Source: Asanoa hainanensis
Lineage (GTDB): Bacteria > Actinomycetota > Actinomycetes > Mycobacteriales > Micromonosporaceae
Direction: 5' to 3'
Assembly: GCF_900188485.1 (NCBI RefSeq)
Contig: NZ_FZPH01000015.1
Span: 169,422 to 233,421 of the forward strand
DNA: 64,000 bases
The position numbers were made by a program, and so were the translations under genes. Below, piece by piece: positions 15,883-24,210 of this stretch. The stretch's first letter is position 1; each line of letters begins with the position of its first letter. The notes under the pieces were generated by a model. The model saw nothing but the letters and a program-made list of their open reading frames with translations. It was not told where the DNA came from and searched no databases.

Positions 15883-17274
15883 CTACGGCCGGGTCGGGTC
15901 CGTCCACGGGCCAGTGGGCAGGGTGGGCACGTCCTCGTCGTCCTCCACCATGCACAGGGGCAGCCGCTCGCCCAGGTACCGCAGCGCCAGCGAGCCGAGC
16001 ACCGCCGAGACCACCGAGCCCGCCAGCACGCCCAGCTTGGCGTCCGCGATCTGCACCGGGTCGTCGTACGCCAGGTCGGTGATGAACAGGCCGATCGTGA
16101 AGCCGATGCCGGCCAGGGCGGAGCCGCCGATCAGGTGGCCGTAGCGGACCCGGCCGGGCAGCTCGCCCAGCTTGGTCCACAACGCGAACGCGGTGCCGAG
16201 CGAGATGCCGACGACCTTGCCGGCCACCAGGCCGACCAGCACGCCGATGGTCACCGGCGACTGCGCGGCCCGCGACAGGCTCTCCTGGTTGATGATCACG
16301 CCAGCGTTGGCCAGGGCGAAGACGGGCACGATGACGTACGCGGAGAAGGGGTGCAGCACGTCCTGCAGGCGGTCGTTGGCGGGCACGGTGGCCCGCGCGG
16401 CCGAGACGGTCAGCCGGGCGCGCTCGGCGTCGGCGCGCTCGATCAGCCCGCGACCGTAGAAGCGCAGGAACTCGAGCAGCCGCGGGTCGGTCGGCGTCGC
16501 CGGCACCAGCAGCCCGAGGATGACGCCGGCGAGGGTCCCGTGCAGGCCCGACTCGTAGACGGCGAACCAGAGCGCGACGCCGAACAGCGCGTACCAGCGG
16601 AGCTGCCAGACACCCGCCCAGCGCAGGCCGAACAGGATCGCGGCGAGGCCGATCGCCACGATCAGCGGCACCATACGCAGGTCGTCCGTGTAGAAGATGG
16701 CCATCACGAGGATCGCCACGATGTCGTCGACGATCGCCAGGGTCAGGAAGAAGAGCCGGAGCTGGTCGGGGCAGCGCGGGCCGAACAGCGCCAGGATGCC
16801 GAGCAGGAATGCGGTGTCCGTGGAGATCGGGATGCCCCAGCCGTGCTCGGCCGAGGTGCCGGCGTTGAACGCGTAGAAGATCAGCGCGGGCACGATGACG
16901 CCGCCGGCGGCGCCGAAGATCGGGGCCAGGACGTACCGCCCGCGGCGAAGCTCGCCGACCGTCACCTCACGGTTGATCTCCAGGCCGACCGTGAGGAAGA
17001 AGATCGCCATGGCGGCGTCGTTGATCCAGTGCCGGATGTCGAGCGTGATCCCGTAGCCGCCGACCGAGATCGACGCCTCCGTCTCCCACACCCACTCGTA
17101 GTGGCCGCCCGGGATGTTCGCCCACACCAGCGCCGCGATCGCGGCGGCGAGCAGCAGGAAGCCACTGCCGGCCTCGGTGACGAGGAAGCGGGTGACCGGT
17201 TGCGGCACCAGCGGCAACGCGCTCGACAGCCGGGTCCGGGGCCCCGGCCGCGGTGGGAGGGAGGCCGTGCTCAC
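15883..17274 (-). CDS. nhaA: Na+/H+ antiporter NhaA
   Basis: This 463-residue, roughly 12-helix membrane protein exchanges cytoplasmic Na+ for external protons. The signature IPISTDTAF (residues 148-156) and the ion-binding Asp pair D183/D184 in LAIVDDIVAI are intact, as is the C-terminal GIGFTIGLFIT helix with the conserved Lys region before it. The extra N-terminal 30 and C-terminal 35 residues (acidic, EDDEDVP) are not in the E. coli protein. The GTG start directly follows the TAG of the DsbA-like gene, in the same frame. Many actinobacterial NhaA proteins are fused to a thioredoxin-like domain, so this pair looks like a split version. It converges with the sensor gene at 15875. Confidence 0.93.
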   Translation of the reverse strand: MSTASLPPRPGPRTRLSSALPLVPQPVTRFLVTEAGSGFLLLAAAIAALVWANIPGGHYEWVWETEASISVGGYGITLDIRHWINDAAMAIFFLTVGLEINREVTVGELRRGRYVLAPIFGAAGGVIVPALIFYAFNAGTSAEHGWGIPISTDTAFLLGILALFGPRCPDQLRLFFLTLAIVDDIVAILVMAIFYTDDLRMVPLIVAIGLAAILFGLRWAGVWQLRWYALFGVALWFAVYESGLHGTLAGVILGLLVPATPTDPRLLEFLRFYGRGLIERADAERARLTVSAARATVPANDRLQDVLHPFSAYVIVPVFALANAGVIINQESLSRAAQSPVTIGVLVGLVAGKVVGISLGTAFALWTKLGELPGRVRYGHLIGGSALAGIGFTIGLFITDLAYDDPVQIADAKLGVLAGSVVSAVLGSLALRYLGERLPLCMVEDDEDVPTLPTGPWTDPTRP

Positions 17275-17781
17275 CTATCGGCCGAGCCCGAGCGTGCTGC
17301 GCAGCGGGCCGAGCTCCACCCGTCCGGTGTAGAGCCGGCCGTCGACGAACAGGGTGGGTGTGCCCCGGACGCCGTCGGACACCCCGGCCGTGTAGTCGCG
17401 CTCGACGGCCGGCCGGAACGCCTGTGCCGCCTCGCCGACCACCGACTCCGGGTCGTCCACACCCGCCTCGGCCGCGTACGCCGCCAGGTCCGGATCGGTC
17501 AGTCGGGCCTGGTGTTTGAAGAGCTGGTCGTGCATGGGCCAGAAGCGCTCGCCGGACGCCTCGGCGGCGAGGGCGGCGGTGAGCGCGTACGGGTGCTTGG
17601 TGAACACGGGGAAGTGCCGGAAGACCAGGCGGACCCGGCCGTCGGAGCCGTCGATCAGCTTGCGCAGCACGGGAAAGGCGGCACCGCAGTACGGGCACTC
17701 GAAGTCGCCGTACTCGACCACGGTGATCGCCGCGCCGGGATCCCCGTACACGTGCCGGTCCAGGTCGATGGCGTCACTCAC
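17275..17781 (-). CDS. DsbA/thioredoxin-like oxidoreductase coupled to nhaA
   Basis: This 168-residue thioredoxin-fold protein has the active site C29-P-Y-C32 (GDFECPYCGAAFP), a helical insert with MHDQLFKHQARL, and the cis-proline loop GVRGTPTLFVDGRLY near the end, as in DsbA-type thiol oxidoreductases. No signal peptide or membrane anchor is visible, so it is predicted to be cytoplasmic, unlike classical DsbA. The GTG start (VSDAIDLDRHVYGD) was chosen because residues upstream in this frame are low-complexity Arg/Gln. Its TAG (17277-17275) abuts the nhaA GTG in the same frame, so the two are strictly coupled. It probably works with NhaA, perhaps in redox or pH control. Confidence 0.85.
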   Translation of the reverse strand: MSDAIDLDRHVYGDPGAAITVVEYGDFECPYCGAAFPVLRKLIDGSDGRVRLVFRHFPVFTKHPYALTAALAAEASGERFWPMHDQLFKHQARLTDPDLAAYAAEAGVDDPESVVGEAAQAFRPAVERDYTAGVSDGVRGTPTLFVDGRLYTGRVELGPLRSTLGLGR

Positions 17782-17850
17782 CCGTTCGATCGTGCCACCG
17801 ACTCGGGCCTCAGGTGCGAAGATCGGAAATCCTTCGGGTACGGTCGCCCG

Positions 17851-19062
17851 ATGGTCGATCGATCGCCGGCACTGGGCGCGGTCTTCTGGCGTTTCTGGGG
17901 CGCTTCGGCCCTGGCCAACCTCGGCGACGGCATCCGGGTGGCGGCCTTCCCGCTGCTGGCCGTGACGCTGACCGACTCGCCTCTGGGTGTCGCCGCGGTC
18001 GCGGCCGCGCAGGTCCTGCCGTGGCTCGTGACCGGGTTGCTGGCCGGCGCGCTGGCGGACCGGCACGGCGCCCGCCCGCTGGTGGTGGTTGCCGACGTGG
18101 CCCGCGTCGCGGTGCTGCTCGTCCTCGTCGTCGCCGTGGCCGGCGGCTGGGCGACGATCACGCTGGTGGTCGCGGCCGCGTTCCTGCTCGGCGTCGGCGA
18201 GACGGTACGCGACACCGCCGCGCAGACGGCCATCCCGCGCCTGGTCCACGACAGCCAGCTGGAGAAGGCCAACGGCCGCCTGGTGGCAGGCGAGATCGTC
18301 GGCAACGAGTTCGTCGGCCCACCGGTCGGCGCGCTGCTCTTCGTCGTCGGTGCCGCGCTGCCGTTCGCGGCCAACGGCGCGGCCCTGGCGCTGGCCGTGC
18401 TGCTGGTGCTGTCGCTGCCGCTGAGCCTGGCCCGCGCCGTGCCTTTGGCTGGGGCCCGCGTGGCCTCCCCGGGCGTCCTTGCCGGGTTGCGCTGGCTGTT
18501 GCGCAACCCGCTGATGCGCACGCTGGTCGCGGTCAGCGCGGCGGTGGGCGCGGCGGACAGCGCGTGGTTCGCCATCTTCGTGCTCTACGCCCGCGACAGC
18601 CTGGGCCTGGGCGCATTGGGCTTCGGCCTGCTCCTGGCCACCGGCGCCGGCGGCGGCCTGCTCGGCTCGTTCGCGGCGGACCGGCTGGTCGCCCGCTTCG
18701 CCCACCGCGCTGTCCTGGCGTGGTCGCTGGCGGTCACGGCGGGCGCGCCGGCCCTGCTGGTGGTCGCCCCGGACCGCTGGGCCGCCGCCGCGGTCGTGGT
18801 GGCAACGAGCGCGTCGTTCGCGGTGCTGAACGTGACGGCGTTGGCGATCCGGCAGCGCACGGTCCCGTCCGAGCTGCTGGGCCGGGTCGTGGCTGCGTCG
18901 CGGACGCTCACCTACGGCTGCGCCGCCCTGGGCGCCCTGCTGGGCGGCGCGCTGGCGGGCACGCTGGGCACGCAGGCACCGTTCCTGTTCAGCGCCGTAG
19001 TGGCCGTCCTGGCCACCGCGGCGTGGTGGTCGGCCTCCCGCCCGGACGCGCGGCCCGCCTAG
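17851..19062 (+). CDS. MFS transporter (efflux type)
   Basis: This 403-residue protein has 12 predicted helices in two sixes. The loop 2-3 motif is AGALADRHGARPLVVVADVARV, and helix 5 carries a VAGEIVGNEFVGPPVGALLF segment typical of the MFS_3/enterobactin-exporter-like branch. The second half opens with LRWLLRNPLMRTLVAVSA. These are usually drug or siderophore exporters; the substrate is unknown. The ATG lies 6 nt after TACGGT. Divergent from the dsbA-nhaA pair, it shares a 69-nt promoter region with it. The last 80 nt of this gene recur, diverged, at about 19652-19733. Confidence 0.87.
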   Translation: MVDRSPALGAVFWRFWGASALANLGDGIRVAAFPLLAVTLTDSPLGVAAVAAAQVLPWLVTGLLAGALADRHGARPLVVVADVARVAVLLVLVVAVAGGWATITLVVAAAFLLGVGETVRDTAAQTAIPRLVHDSQLEKANGRLVAGEIVGNEFVGPPVGALLFVVGAALPFAANGAALALAVLLVLSLPLSLARAVPLAGARVASPGVLAGLRWLLRNPLMRTLVAVSAAVGAADSAWFAIFVLYARDSLGLGALGFGLLLATGAGGGLLGSFAADRLVARFAHRAVLAWSLAVTAGAPALLVVAPDRWAAAAVVVATSASFAVLNVTALAIRQRTVPSELLGRVVAASRTLTYGCAALGALLGGALAGTLGTQAPFLFSAVVAVLATAAWWSASRPDARPA

Positions 19063-19066
19063 ACCC

Positions 19067-19342
19067 GTGCTGGACATCAACGAGGTCGACTGGGCCAGCT
19101 TCGAGACACCGGTCAAGGTCAGGTGGCGGGGTGACGAGGACGGCCGTCTCGTCACCTGCGACGAAGAGCTCCGGCAAGCATTGGCGGAGGCGGAACGGGA
19201 CGCGGCTCGTCAGCCACTGATCGCCGTGGTCACTCTCCAGGATGGCGACTCGCTGTCCATGGCTGTGGCCGGCCAGCCGAGGCCGCCGAACTGTGGGAGA
19301 CCGCCGCCCGGGCAGGAAACTATCGAGCGCTGGCCCGGCTGA
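19067..19342 (+). pseudogene. N-terminal fragment of a small Imm1-like protein (remnant)
   Basis: A GTG 4 nt after the MFS stop opens a 91-codon frame. About 65 residues look protein-like (VLDINEVDWASFETPVKVRW, LVTCDEELRQALAEAERDAA, PLIAVVTLQDGDSLSMAVAG), and then the frame degenerates into Pro/Arg-rich shadow. The strand-helix-strand pattern with a D-G-D turn recalls Imm1-family immunity proteins, but that is only by eye. The true C-terminus is lost: the next coherent coding signal (19279 on) is in another frame and resembles a different protein. I treat it as a truncated gene. Confidence 0.4.
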
Positions 19343-19551
19343 CCCGCCTGCTGGGGCGGGCCAACCGGGGCGCGCGAGCCGATCGGGTAGCGCTCGACGC
19401 CATAGAATCCGGGCAGTTAGGCCAATACGATCGGACCAGCCTGGCGAGCGAGTTCGGCCTCTCTCAGGCAGCACTCGTGGTGCGCAGAGGCATCGAGCCT
19501 GGCGGCGCTGTCGCCGATCAGTGGAGCGTGCCCGCCCCGCCAGAGGCCTAG
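19279..19551 (+). pseudogene. C-terminal fragment of a TPR/Sel1-like protein (remnant)
   Basis: In a frame different from the preceding fragment, an open stretch reads EAAELWETAARAGNYRALA and RLTRLLGRANRGARADRVAL, ending in SEFGLSQAALVVRRG before a TAG at 19549. The A-x2-L-W-x3-A-x-A-G-N-x-x-A-L pattern is that of tetratricopeptide-like repeats at the end of regulatory or NTPase proteins. No start codon or upstream repeats exist, so this is only the 3' end of a lost gene, joined to the fragment before it by deletion. Confidence 0.4.
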
Positions 19552-19733
19552 AAGCCCGCGGGTAGGTGGGGAACGTAGTTCTCTTCGTCACGCCGACGAT
19601 CGGGGCCGTGACCGTGTCCTTCGACAGCACCCACGGCGGCGCCACCGCTCCCCGTTCCTGTTCAGCGCCGCTGTGGCCGTCCTGGCCGCCGCCGCCTGGT
19701 GGTGGCCTCCCGCCCGGAACCCGCGGCGGCGTA
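19552..19733. repeat. Scar carrying diverged copies of two neighbouring gene 3' ends
   Basis: Positions 19552-19645 match the 3' end of the aldo/keto reductase gene (21670-21840), in the same orientation. Shared blocks include GAAGCCC at the stop, ACGTAGTTCTCTTC, GTCACGCCGACGATCGGGGC and TCCTTCGACAGCACCCA. About 75 nt present in the intact gene are missing between the flanking CTTC tetranucleotides. Positions about 19652-19733 match the MFS gene 3' end (18979-19060), with CCGTTCCTGTTCAGCGCCG, GTGGCCGTCCTGGCC and CGGCCTCCCGCCCGGA-like blocks. Both pieces keep the orientation of a divergent AKR/MFS pair whose middle was deleted. Confidence 0.68.
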
Positions 19734-19841
19734 AGGCGCTCGTCGCGACCCGGGCCGTTTGGCGGAACCGGCCAGGATCGCCGGGTCGAATTTGGCTCGA
19801 CGGCCAAGGTCGCCGGCCCGGCCGTGGCAAGACTGGGCCGC

Positions 19842-21671
19842 ATGAGCGATTCGCACCTAGACCACACCTGGGACGTGGACGAGTTCGCGAAGGCCGCCGC
19901 CGCGACCGTGGACGCGCTCGCCTCGTACGTCGACGACAGTCAGCAGGGGCGGGCTCCGGTGGTCCGCCGGAAGGCGCCCCGGGAGCTGGTCGACCTGTTG
20001 CGGACCCGACGATGGCTGGGGGAAGGCGGCATGTCGCCGGACGACTACCGCCACTTCCTCGACGACTACCTCGCCGAGGGCGTGCGGCTGCATCACCCGG
20101 CCTACGCGGCGCACCAGGTCGCGCCGCCCGATGTGCCGTCCGCGCTGGGTGACCTGCTCGGCAAGGTCGGGTTCGGTGGGTCGGGCGCGGGGGTGCTCAC
20201 CCACGGCGGTTCGTTGGGCAACCTGACGGGCCTGCTGATCGCCCGGGCCGCCGCCGCGCCCGACGCCTGGGAGCACGGCGTGCCGGGGAACCTGTCGGTG
20301 CTGGCGCCGCCGGCCACCCACTACTCGATCACCCGCGCGGCCGGCATTCTCGGGCTCGGCTCCGACGCGGTGCTGCCTGTCCCGGTCGATCCGCTCGGTC
20401 GGATCGACGTCCGTCGGCTGCCCGAGGTGCTCGGCGGCCCACGCACGCCCATGGCCCTGGTCGCGAACGCCTGCGCCACCGCGACCGGGTTGTACGACGA
20501 CCTGCGCGGCGTCGGCGAGTTCTGCCGGGCGAACGGCATCTGGCTGCACGTGGACGGAGCGCACGGGGCGTCGGCGTTGTTGTCGCCGAAGCACCGGCAG
20601 CTGCTGGACGGCATCGAGTTGGCCGACTCGGTGGTCTGGGACGCGCACAAGATGTTGCGCACCTCGGGCGTGGCGGCGGCGGTGCTCACCCGGGACGCGG
20701 CCGCGCTGGACGCGGCGTTCCACCAGGAAGCGTCGTACCTGTTCTACGGCGAGCAGCGCTTCGACCAGGTGCGCCACACCATCGAGGGTACGAAGGCCCA
20801 GCTCGGGCTGAAGGTCTTCCTCAACGTCGCGTGGCGGGGAGAGGACGGCCTCGGTGACTACGTGGCACGGCAGTACGAGACGGCGCACCGGTTCTGGGAG
20901 CTGGCACAGGAGTATCCGGACGTGGAGTGCCCGTACGAGCCGGAAAGCAACATCGTCTGTTTCCGCGTCGGCGACGGCGACCAGCAGGCGCTGCGGGATC
21001 GCCTCATCGACGAGGGCAGCTTCCACCTGAGCTCGGTCGAGCTCGGCGGCGTGCGCCACCTGCGGCTCACCGCGATGTCGCCGGCCACCGACGAAGAGAC
21101 ACTGCGGGCCTTGCTGCGGCGTCACGCGGCTCGCCGCCACCCGGTGAGTGGGTACGCTCGGCCGGATGGACGACTCCGCCTGGGATTTCGCCGAGGCCGT
21201 CTGCCGCGAGGCGGCACAGGACGTCGACGAGATCGCGGCCCGGGTCGTCGCCCGCATCCGCCGGGACCTTCCCGAGTACGCCGTCGGGACTGGCCGGCGG
21301 AGGGCCTGCGGGCGCTACGGCGGTCGCTGACCCGGGGTACGGCCGTCGCGGTGACGGTCGGTCCCACCCTGATCGTGCTGGCGCAGGACGCGACGACAGT
21401 CCTCGCGACGATCGAAGGCCGAAGCATCGCCGGCGCCGGTCTGACCCGCGCCGGACTGGCCGGTGCGGCAGACAGCATCGCCGACGCGGAACGAGCGCTG
21501 GCCCTGGCCGAGCGCCGCGGCACCAGCGTCCGGTTCGAGACGGACTGGCTGCTGGCGACGCTGCTGCCGCAGCTGGACCGCCTCCAGCCGTTGATCGACC
21601 CCGGTCCCGCCGCCGCACAGCCGTACCTGCGCGAGACGGTCAGCGCGTACGCGGAGCACTTCAGCCGTTAG
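19842..21671 (+). CDS. Group II PLP-dependent amino-acid decarboxylase, reading through into a PucR remnant
   Basis: Residues 1-433 are a complete group II pyridoxal-phosphate decarboxylase (glutamate/aromatic/diaminobutyrate class): GVLTHGGSLGNLTG at about 118 (phosphate site), HVDGAHGAS with D238 stacking on PLP, and the Schiff-base lysine K270 in VVWDAHKML. The family would end near LLRRHAARRHP. Instead there is no stop, and the frame runs 176 more codons through the decayed PucR gene to a TAG at 21669, giving a 609-residue chimera. The ATG at 19842 is preferred because upstream codons come from the repeat scar. The product would be an amine and CO2. The copper amine oxidase, permease and aldehyde oxidoreductase nearby could consume such an amine. 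The exact amino acid is not predictable. Confidence 0.72.
   Translation: MSDSHLDHTWDVDEFAKAAAATVDALASYVDDSQQGRAPVVRRKAPRELVDLLRTRRWLGEGGMSPDDYRHFLDDYLAEGVRLHHPAYAAHQVAPPDVPSALGDLLGKVGFGGSGAGVLTHGGSLGNLTGLLIARAAAAPDAWEHGVPGNLSVLAPPATHYSITRAAGILGLGSDAVLPVPVDPLGRIDVRRLPEVLGGPRTPMALVANACATATGLYDDLRGVGEFCRANGIWLHVDGAHGASALLSPKHRQLLDGIELADSVVWDAHKMLRTSGVAAAVLTRDAAALDAAFHQEASYLFYGEQRFDQVRHTIEGTKAQLGLKVFLNVAWRGEDGLGDYVARQYETAHRFWELAQEYPDVECPYEPESNIVCFRVGDGDQQALRDRLIDEGSFHLSSVELGGVRHLRLTAMSPATDEETLRALLRRHAARRHPVSGYARPDGRLRLGFRRGRLPRGGTGRRRDRGPGRRPHPPGPSRVRRRDWPAEGLRALRRSLTRGTAVAVTVGPTLIVLAQDATTVLATIEGRSIAGAGLTRAGLAGAADSIADAERALALAERRGTSVRFETDWLLATLLPQLDRLQPLIDPGPAAAQPYLRETVSAYAEHFSR
21166..21671 (+). 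pseudogene. PucR-family transcriptional regulator remnant
   Basis: From the ATG at 21166 about 40 codons read MDDSAWDFAEAVCREAAQD and IAARVVARIRRDLPEYA, the usual helical N-terminus of PucR/CdaR-type regulators. A one-base shift near 21285 moves the signal to the frame of the decarboxylase, where DWPAEGLRALRRSLTRG, AERALALAERRGTSVRFE and DWLLATLLPQLDRLQPL follow. Intact relatives continue after AYAEH into a helix-turn-helix ending in NTVKYRL or similar; here the frame stops at AYAEHFSR. The central part (about 200 residues) and the DNA-binding end are missing. The TAG overlaps the last codon of the convergent aldo/keto reductase. Confidence 0.65.
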
Positions 21672-22645
21672 AAGCCCTCGGGCAGGTGGGGGACGTAGTT
21701 CTCTTCCAGCAGCGCGATCTCGTCGTCGGTGAGCTCGAGGTCCAGGGCCGCCACCGCGTCGGTCAGGTGGTGGTCCTTCGTCACGCCGACGATCGGGGCC
21801 GTTACCGCGTCCTTCGACAGCACCCAGGCCAGGGCCACCGCGGCCCGGGTCGTGTCGCGTTTCGCCGCGATCGTGCCCACCGCTTCCACGATCGCGCGGT
21901 CGGAGTCGACCGACTGGCGGTACAGAGTCGAGCCGAACCGGTCCGTGCGGCCGCGTTCCGTTGTGGCCGACCAGTCGCGGGTCAGTTTGCCCCGGGCCAG
22001 TGGGCTCCACGGGATCACGCCCACGCCCGCGTCGAGGCAGTACGGGAGCATCTCCCGTTCCTCCTCGCGCATCAGCAGGTTGTACTGGTTCTGCATCGCG
22101 ACGAAGCGGGTCCAGCCCCCTAGGTCCGCGGCGTGTTGCATCGACGCGAACTGCCACGTCCACATGGACGACGCGCCCAGATAGCGGACCTTGCCCGCGC
22201 GGACCAGGTCGTGCAGCGCCTCCATCGTCTCCTCCACCGGGGTCTCCGGGTCGAAGCGGTGGATCTGGTAGAGGTCGATGTAGTCGGTGCGCAGGCGGCG
22301 CAGGCTGGCGTCGACCTGGGTCATGATCGCGCCCCGGGACAGGCCCGCGCCGTTGGGGCCGTCGCCCATGCGACCGTTCACCTTGGTCGCGATGACGATC
22401 TCGTCGCGGCGGGCCAGCGTGGCCAGCAGCTCGCCGACGATCTCCTCGCTGGAGCCGTACGCGTACACGTTGGCCGTGTCGAAGGTGGTGATGCCGGCTT
22501 CGAGGGCCTGCCGGACCAGCGGCCGGGTCGCGTCGAGGCCGAGGCTCCACGAGTGGTGGCCGCGGTCGGGGTCGCCGAAGCCCATGCAGCCCAGCACGAC
22601 CTTCGAGACGACGAGACCGGGCGAGCCGAGACGCGTGTACTCCAT
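21668..22645 (-). CDS. Aldo/keto reductase
   Basis: This 325-residue TIM-barrel oxidoreductase has the family tetrad region: D in TFDTANVYAYGSSEE with the catalytic Tyr of VYAYG, Lys in IVIATKVNGR, and YIDLYQIHRFD. The NADPH phosphate site at the end is VGVTKDHHLTDAV. It resembles the YajO/Tas-like sugar- or aldehyde-reducing branch. The ATG at 22645 lies 8 nt after TAGCGT (22659-22654) and gives the normal family start (MEYTRLGSPGL). A terminator separates it from the permease upstream, so it has its own promoter. A diverged duplicate of its 3' end lies 2 kb away. Reduction of an aldehyde from amine breakdown is conceivable but unproven. Confidence 0.9.
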   Translation of the reverse strand: MEYTRLGSPGLVVSKVVLGCMGFGDPDRGHHSWSLGLDATRPLVRQALEAGITTFDTANVYAYGSSEEIVGELLATLARRDEIVIATKVNGRMGDGPNGAGLSRGAIMTQVDASLRRLRTDYIDLYQIHRFDPETPVEETMEALHDLVRAGKVRYLGASSMWTWQFASMQHAADLGGWTRFVAMQNQYNLLMREEEREMLPYCLDAGVGVIPWSPLARGKLTRDWSATTERGRTDRFGSTLYRQSVDSDRAIVEAVGTIAAKRDTTRAAVALAWVLSKDAVTAPIVGVTKDHHLTDAVAALDLELTDDEIALLEENYVPHLPEGF

Positions 22646-22676
22646 GACGGCACACGCTACGCCGTAGAGAGTGGAG

Positions 22677-22706
22677 CGCCCGCGCGGCATCGAGGCCGCG
22701 CGGGCG
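22677..22706. terminator. Hairpin terminator between permease and reductase
   Basis: Perfect 12-bp arms CGCCCGCGCGGC (22677-22688) and GCCGCGCGGGCG (22695-22706) with a 6-nt loop lie 14 nt beyond the permease stop on the - strand and upstream of the reductase promoter. Confidence 0.7.
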
Positions 22707-22719
22707 TTCCGCTACGTAC

Positions 22720-24210
22720 TCAGTGGACCGGCACGTAGTCCGAGTCGGACTTGCCCGACTCGTCCGCGGTCAGCGGCTGGCCGACCGTGCGGCCGATGCC
22801 CTCGTAGACCTCGGGCCGCGACGACTTGAGCACCGCGCCCCAGATGATGCCGATCAGCGCCGCCGCGCCGATCAGGCCGGGGAGCAGATAGCGCAGGTAC
22901 GACGGGTTGGTCGGCGCGAGCAGGCTGTTGAAGTTGACCACCAGGGTGATCAGCAGCGCGCCGAGCAGGATCGTCGCCGCGACCGGCGCGACCGTGCCCT
23001 GCCACAGGGACTCGTCGCCACGGCGGACCCGGAAGTAGCCGACCACCGCGGCCGAGGTGGACGCCATGAGCAGCACGACGCCGACCGCGGACACGCCCGA
23101 GAGCCAGGTGAACAGGTCGAGCAGCGGGTCCTTGCCGGCGGCGATGAAGCCGACCAGCACGATGATCGCGATGACGGTCTGGGTCAGCGAGCCGGCGATG
23201 GGTGCCATCGTCCGGCGGCTGGTGCGGCCCAGGAACTGCGGCAGCACCCGCTCACGGCCGAGCGCGAACAGGTAGCGCGCCACTCCATTGTGGAACGAGA
23301 GCAGAGCGGCGAACACGCTGGTGAAGAACAGCACGACGGCGATGTCGGCGATCGTGCCGTTGGTGTGCTCGGCCAGCGTGCCGAAGACGACACCCGGGCC
23401 CGCCTCGGTGGCGGCCTGCTGCACGTTGTCGGGGCCGACGGCCACGGTCATCGCCCACGCCGAGATGGCGTAGAACAGGCCCGTGAACAGCACGGCGAGG
23501 AAGGTGGCCCGGGCGACCGTGTGGCGCGGGTCCTTGACCTCTTCGCTGTAGATGGCGCCGGACTCGAAGCCCGTGAACGCCGCGATACCCAGTGCGAACA
23601 CCGCGCCGACGCCGCCGGCGAACAGGTTGCCGAAGTCCCAGCCGGCCATCGAGATGCTGCCACCGGCCGGGTTGCCCAGGCCGACGATGTCGAACACCGC
23701 GGTGGCGATGATCTCGAGGATCAGCAGGACGGCGAGGACGGTCGCGTTGAGGTCGACGCGCAGCATGCCGAGGATGCCGATGAGCACCCAGGCCATCAGC
23801 GCCCAGACCCACCACTTCTGCGTGATGTCGAACTTGGTCGACATGAAGTCGGCGAAGATGAAGCCGAAGAGGCCGTACAGGCCGACCTGGATCGCGTTGT
23901 ACGCGGTCAGCGCGACGAACGAGCCGCCGACGCCCGCGGGGCGGCCGATGCCCTGCGCGATGTAGGAGTAGAACGCGCCGGCGTTGGCGACGTGCCGGCT
24001 CATCGCCGCGTAGCCCACGGCGAAGATGCCCAGGATCACCGCGAGCACCAGGAAGGACAGCGGGACGCCCTTGGAGCCGGTGACGGCGAAGGTCGTGGTG
24101 ACACCACCGCCGAGGACGGTCAGTGGCGCCGACGCCGCCACCACAAAGAAGAACAGGTGTACTACGCCAAGCCGTCGCCTGGCGAGAGTTCCTGCGAGCT
24201 GTTCGGACAC
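22720..24210 (-). CDS. APC-superfamily amino acid/amine permease
   Basis: The 496-residue, 12- to 14-helix transporter has APC features: helix 1 VHLFFFVVAASAPLTVLGGG (unwound small-residue stretch), AGAFYSYIAQGIGRPAGVG between helices 2 and 3, and helix 6 IAAFTGFESGAIYSEEVKDP with the F-x-G-F-E-x motif. HNGVARYLFALGRERVLP follows in the second half. Such proteins import or exchange amino acids and polyamines. Sitting beside amine oxidase and decarboxylase genes, it may bring in an amine or swap amino acid for amine (inference). The GTG at 24210 was selected over a further-upstream start because GAGGA lies 8 nt before it and the upstream residues are low in hydrophobicity. Confidence 0.88.
   Translation of the reverse strand: MSEQLAGTLARRRLGVVHLFFFVVAASAPLTVLGGGVTTTFAVTGSKGVPLSFLVLAVILGIFAVGYAAMSRHVANAGAFYSYIAQGIGRPAGVGGSFVALTAYNAIQVGLYGLFGFIFADFMSTKFDITQKWWVWALMAWVLIGILGMLRVDLNATVLAVLLILEIIATAVFDIVGLGNPAGGSISMAGWDFGNLFAGGVGAVFALGIAAFTGFESGAIYSEEVKDPRHTVARATFLAVLFTGLFYAISAWAMTVAVGPDNVQQAATEAGPGVVFGTLAEHTNGTIADIAVVLFFTSVFAALLSFHNGVARYLFALGRERVLPQFLGRTSRRTMAPIAGSLTQTVIAIIVLVGFIAAGKDPLLDLFTWLSGVSAVGVVLLMASTSAAVVGYFRVRRGDESLWQGTVAPVAATILLGALLITLVVNFNSLLAPTNPSYLRYLLPGLIGAAALIGIIWGAVLKSSRPEVYEGIGRTVGQPLTADESGKSDSDYVPVH

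Noticed and set aside
16135..17850. Upstream extension of the MFS gene across nhaA and dsbA
   Set aside because: The extension is antisense to two clear genes; MFS sequence begins at 17851.
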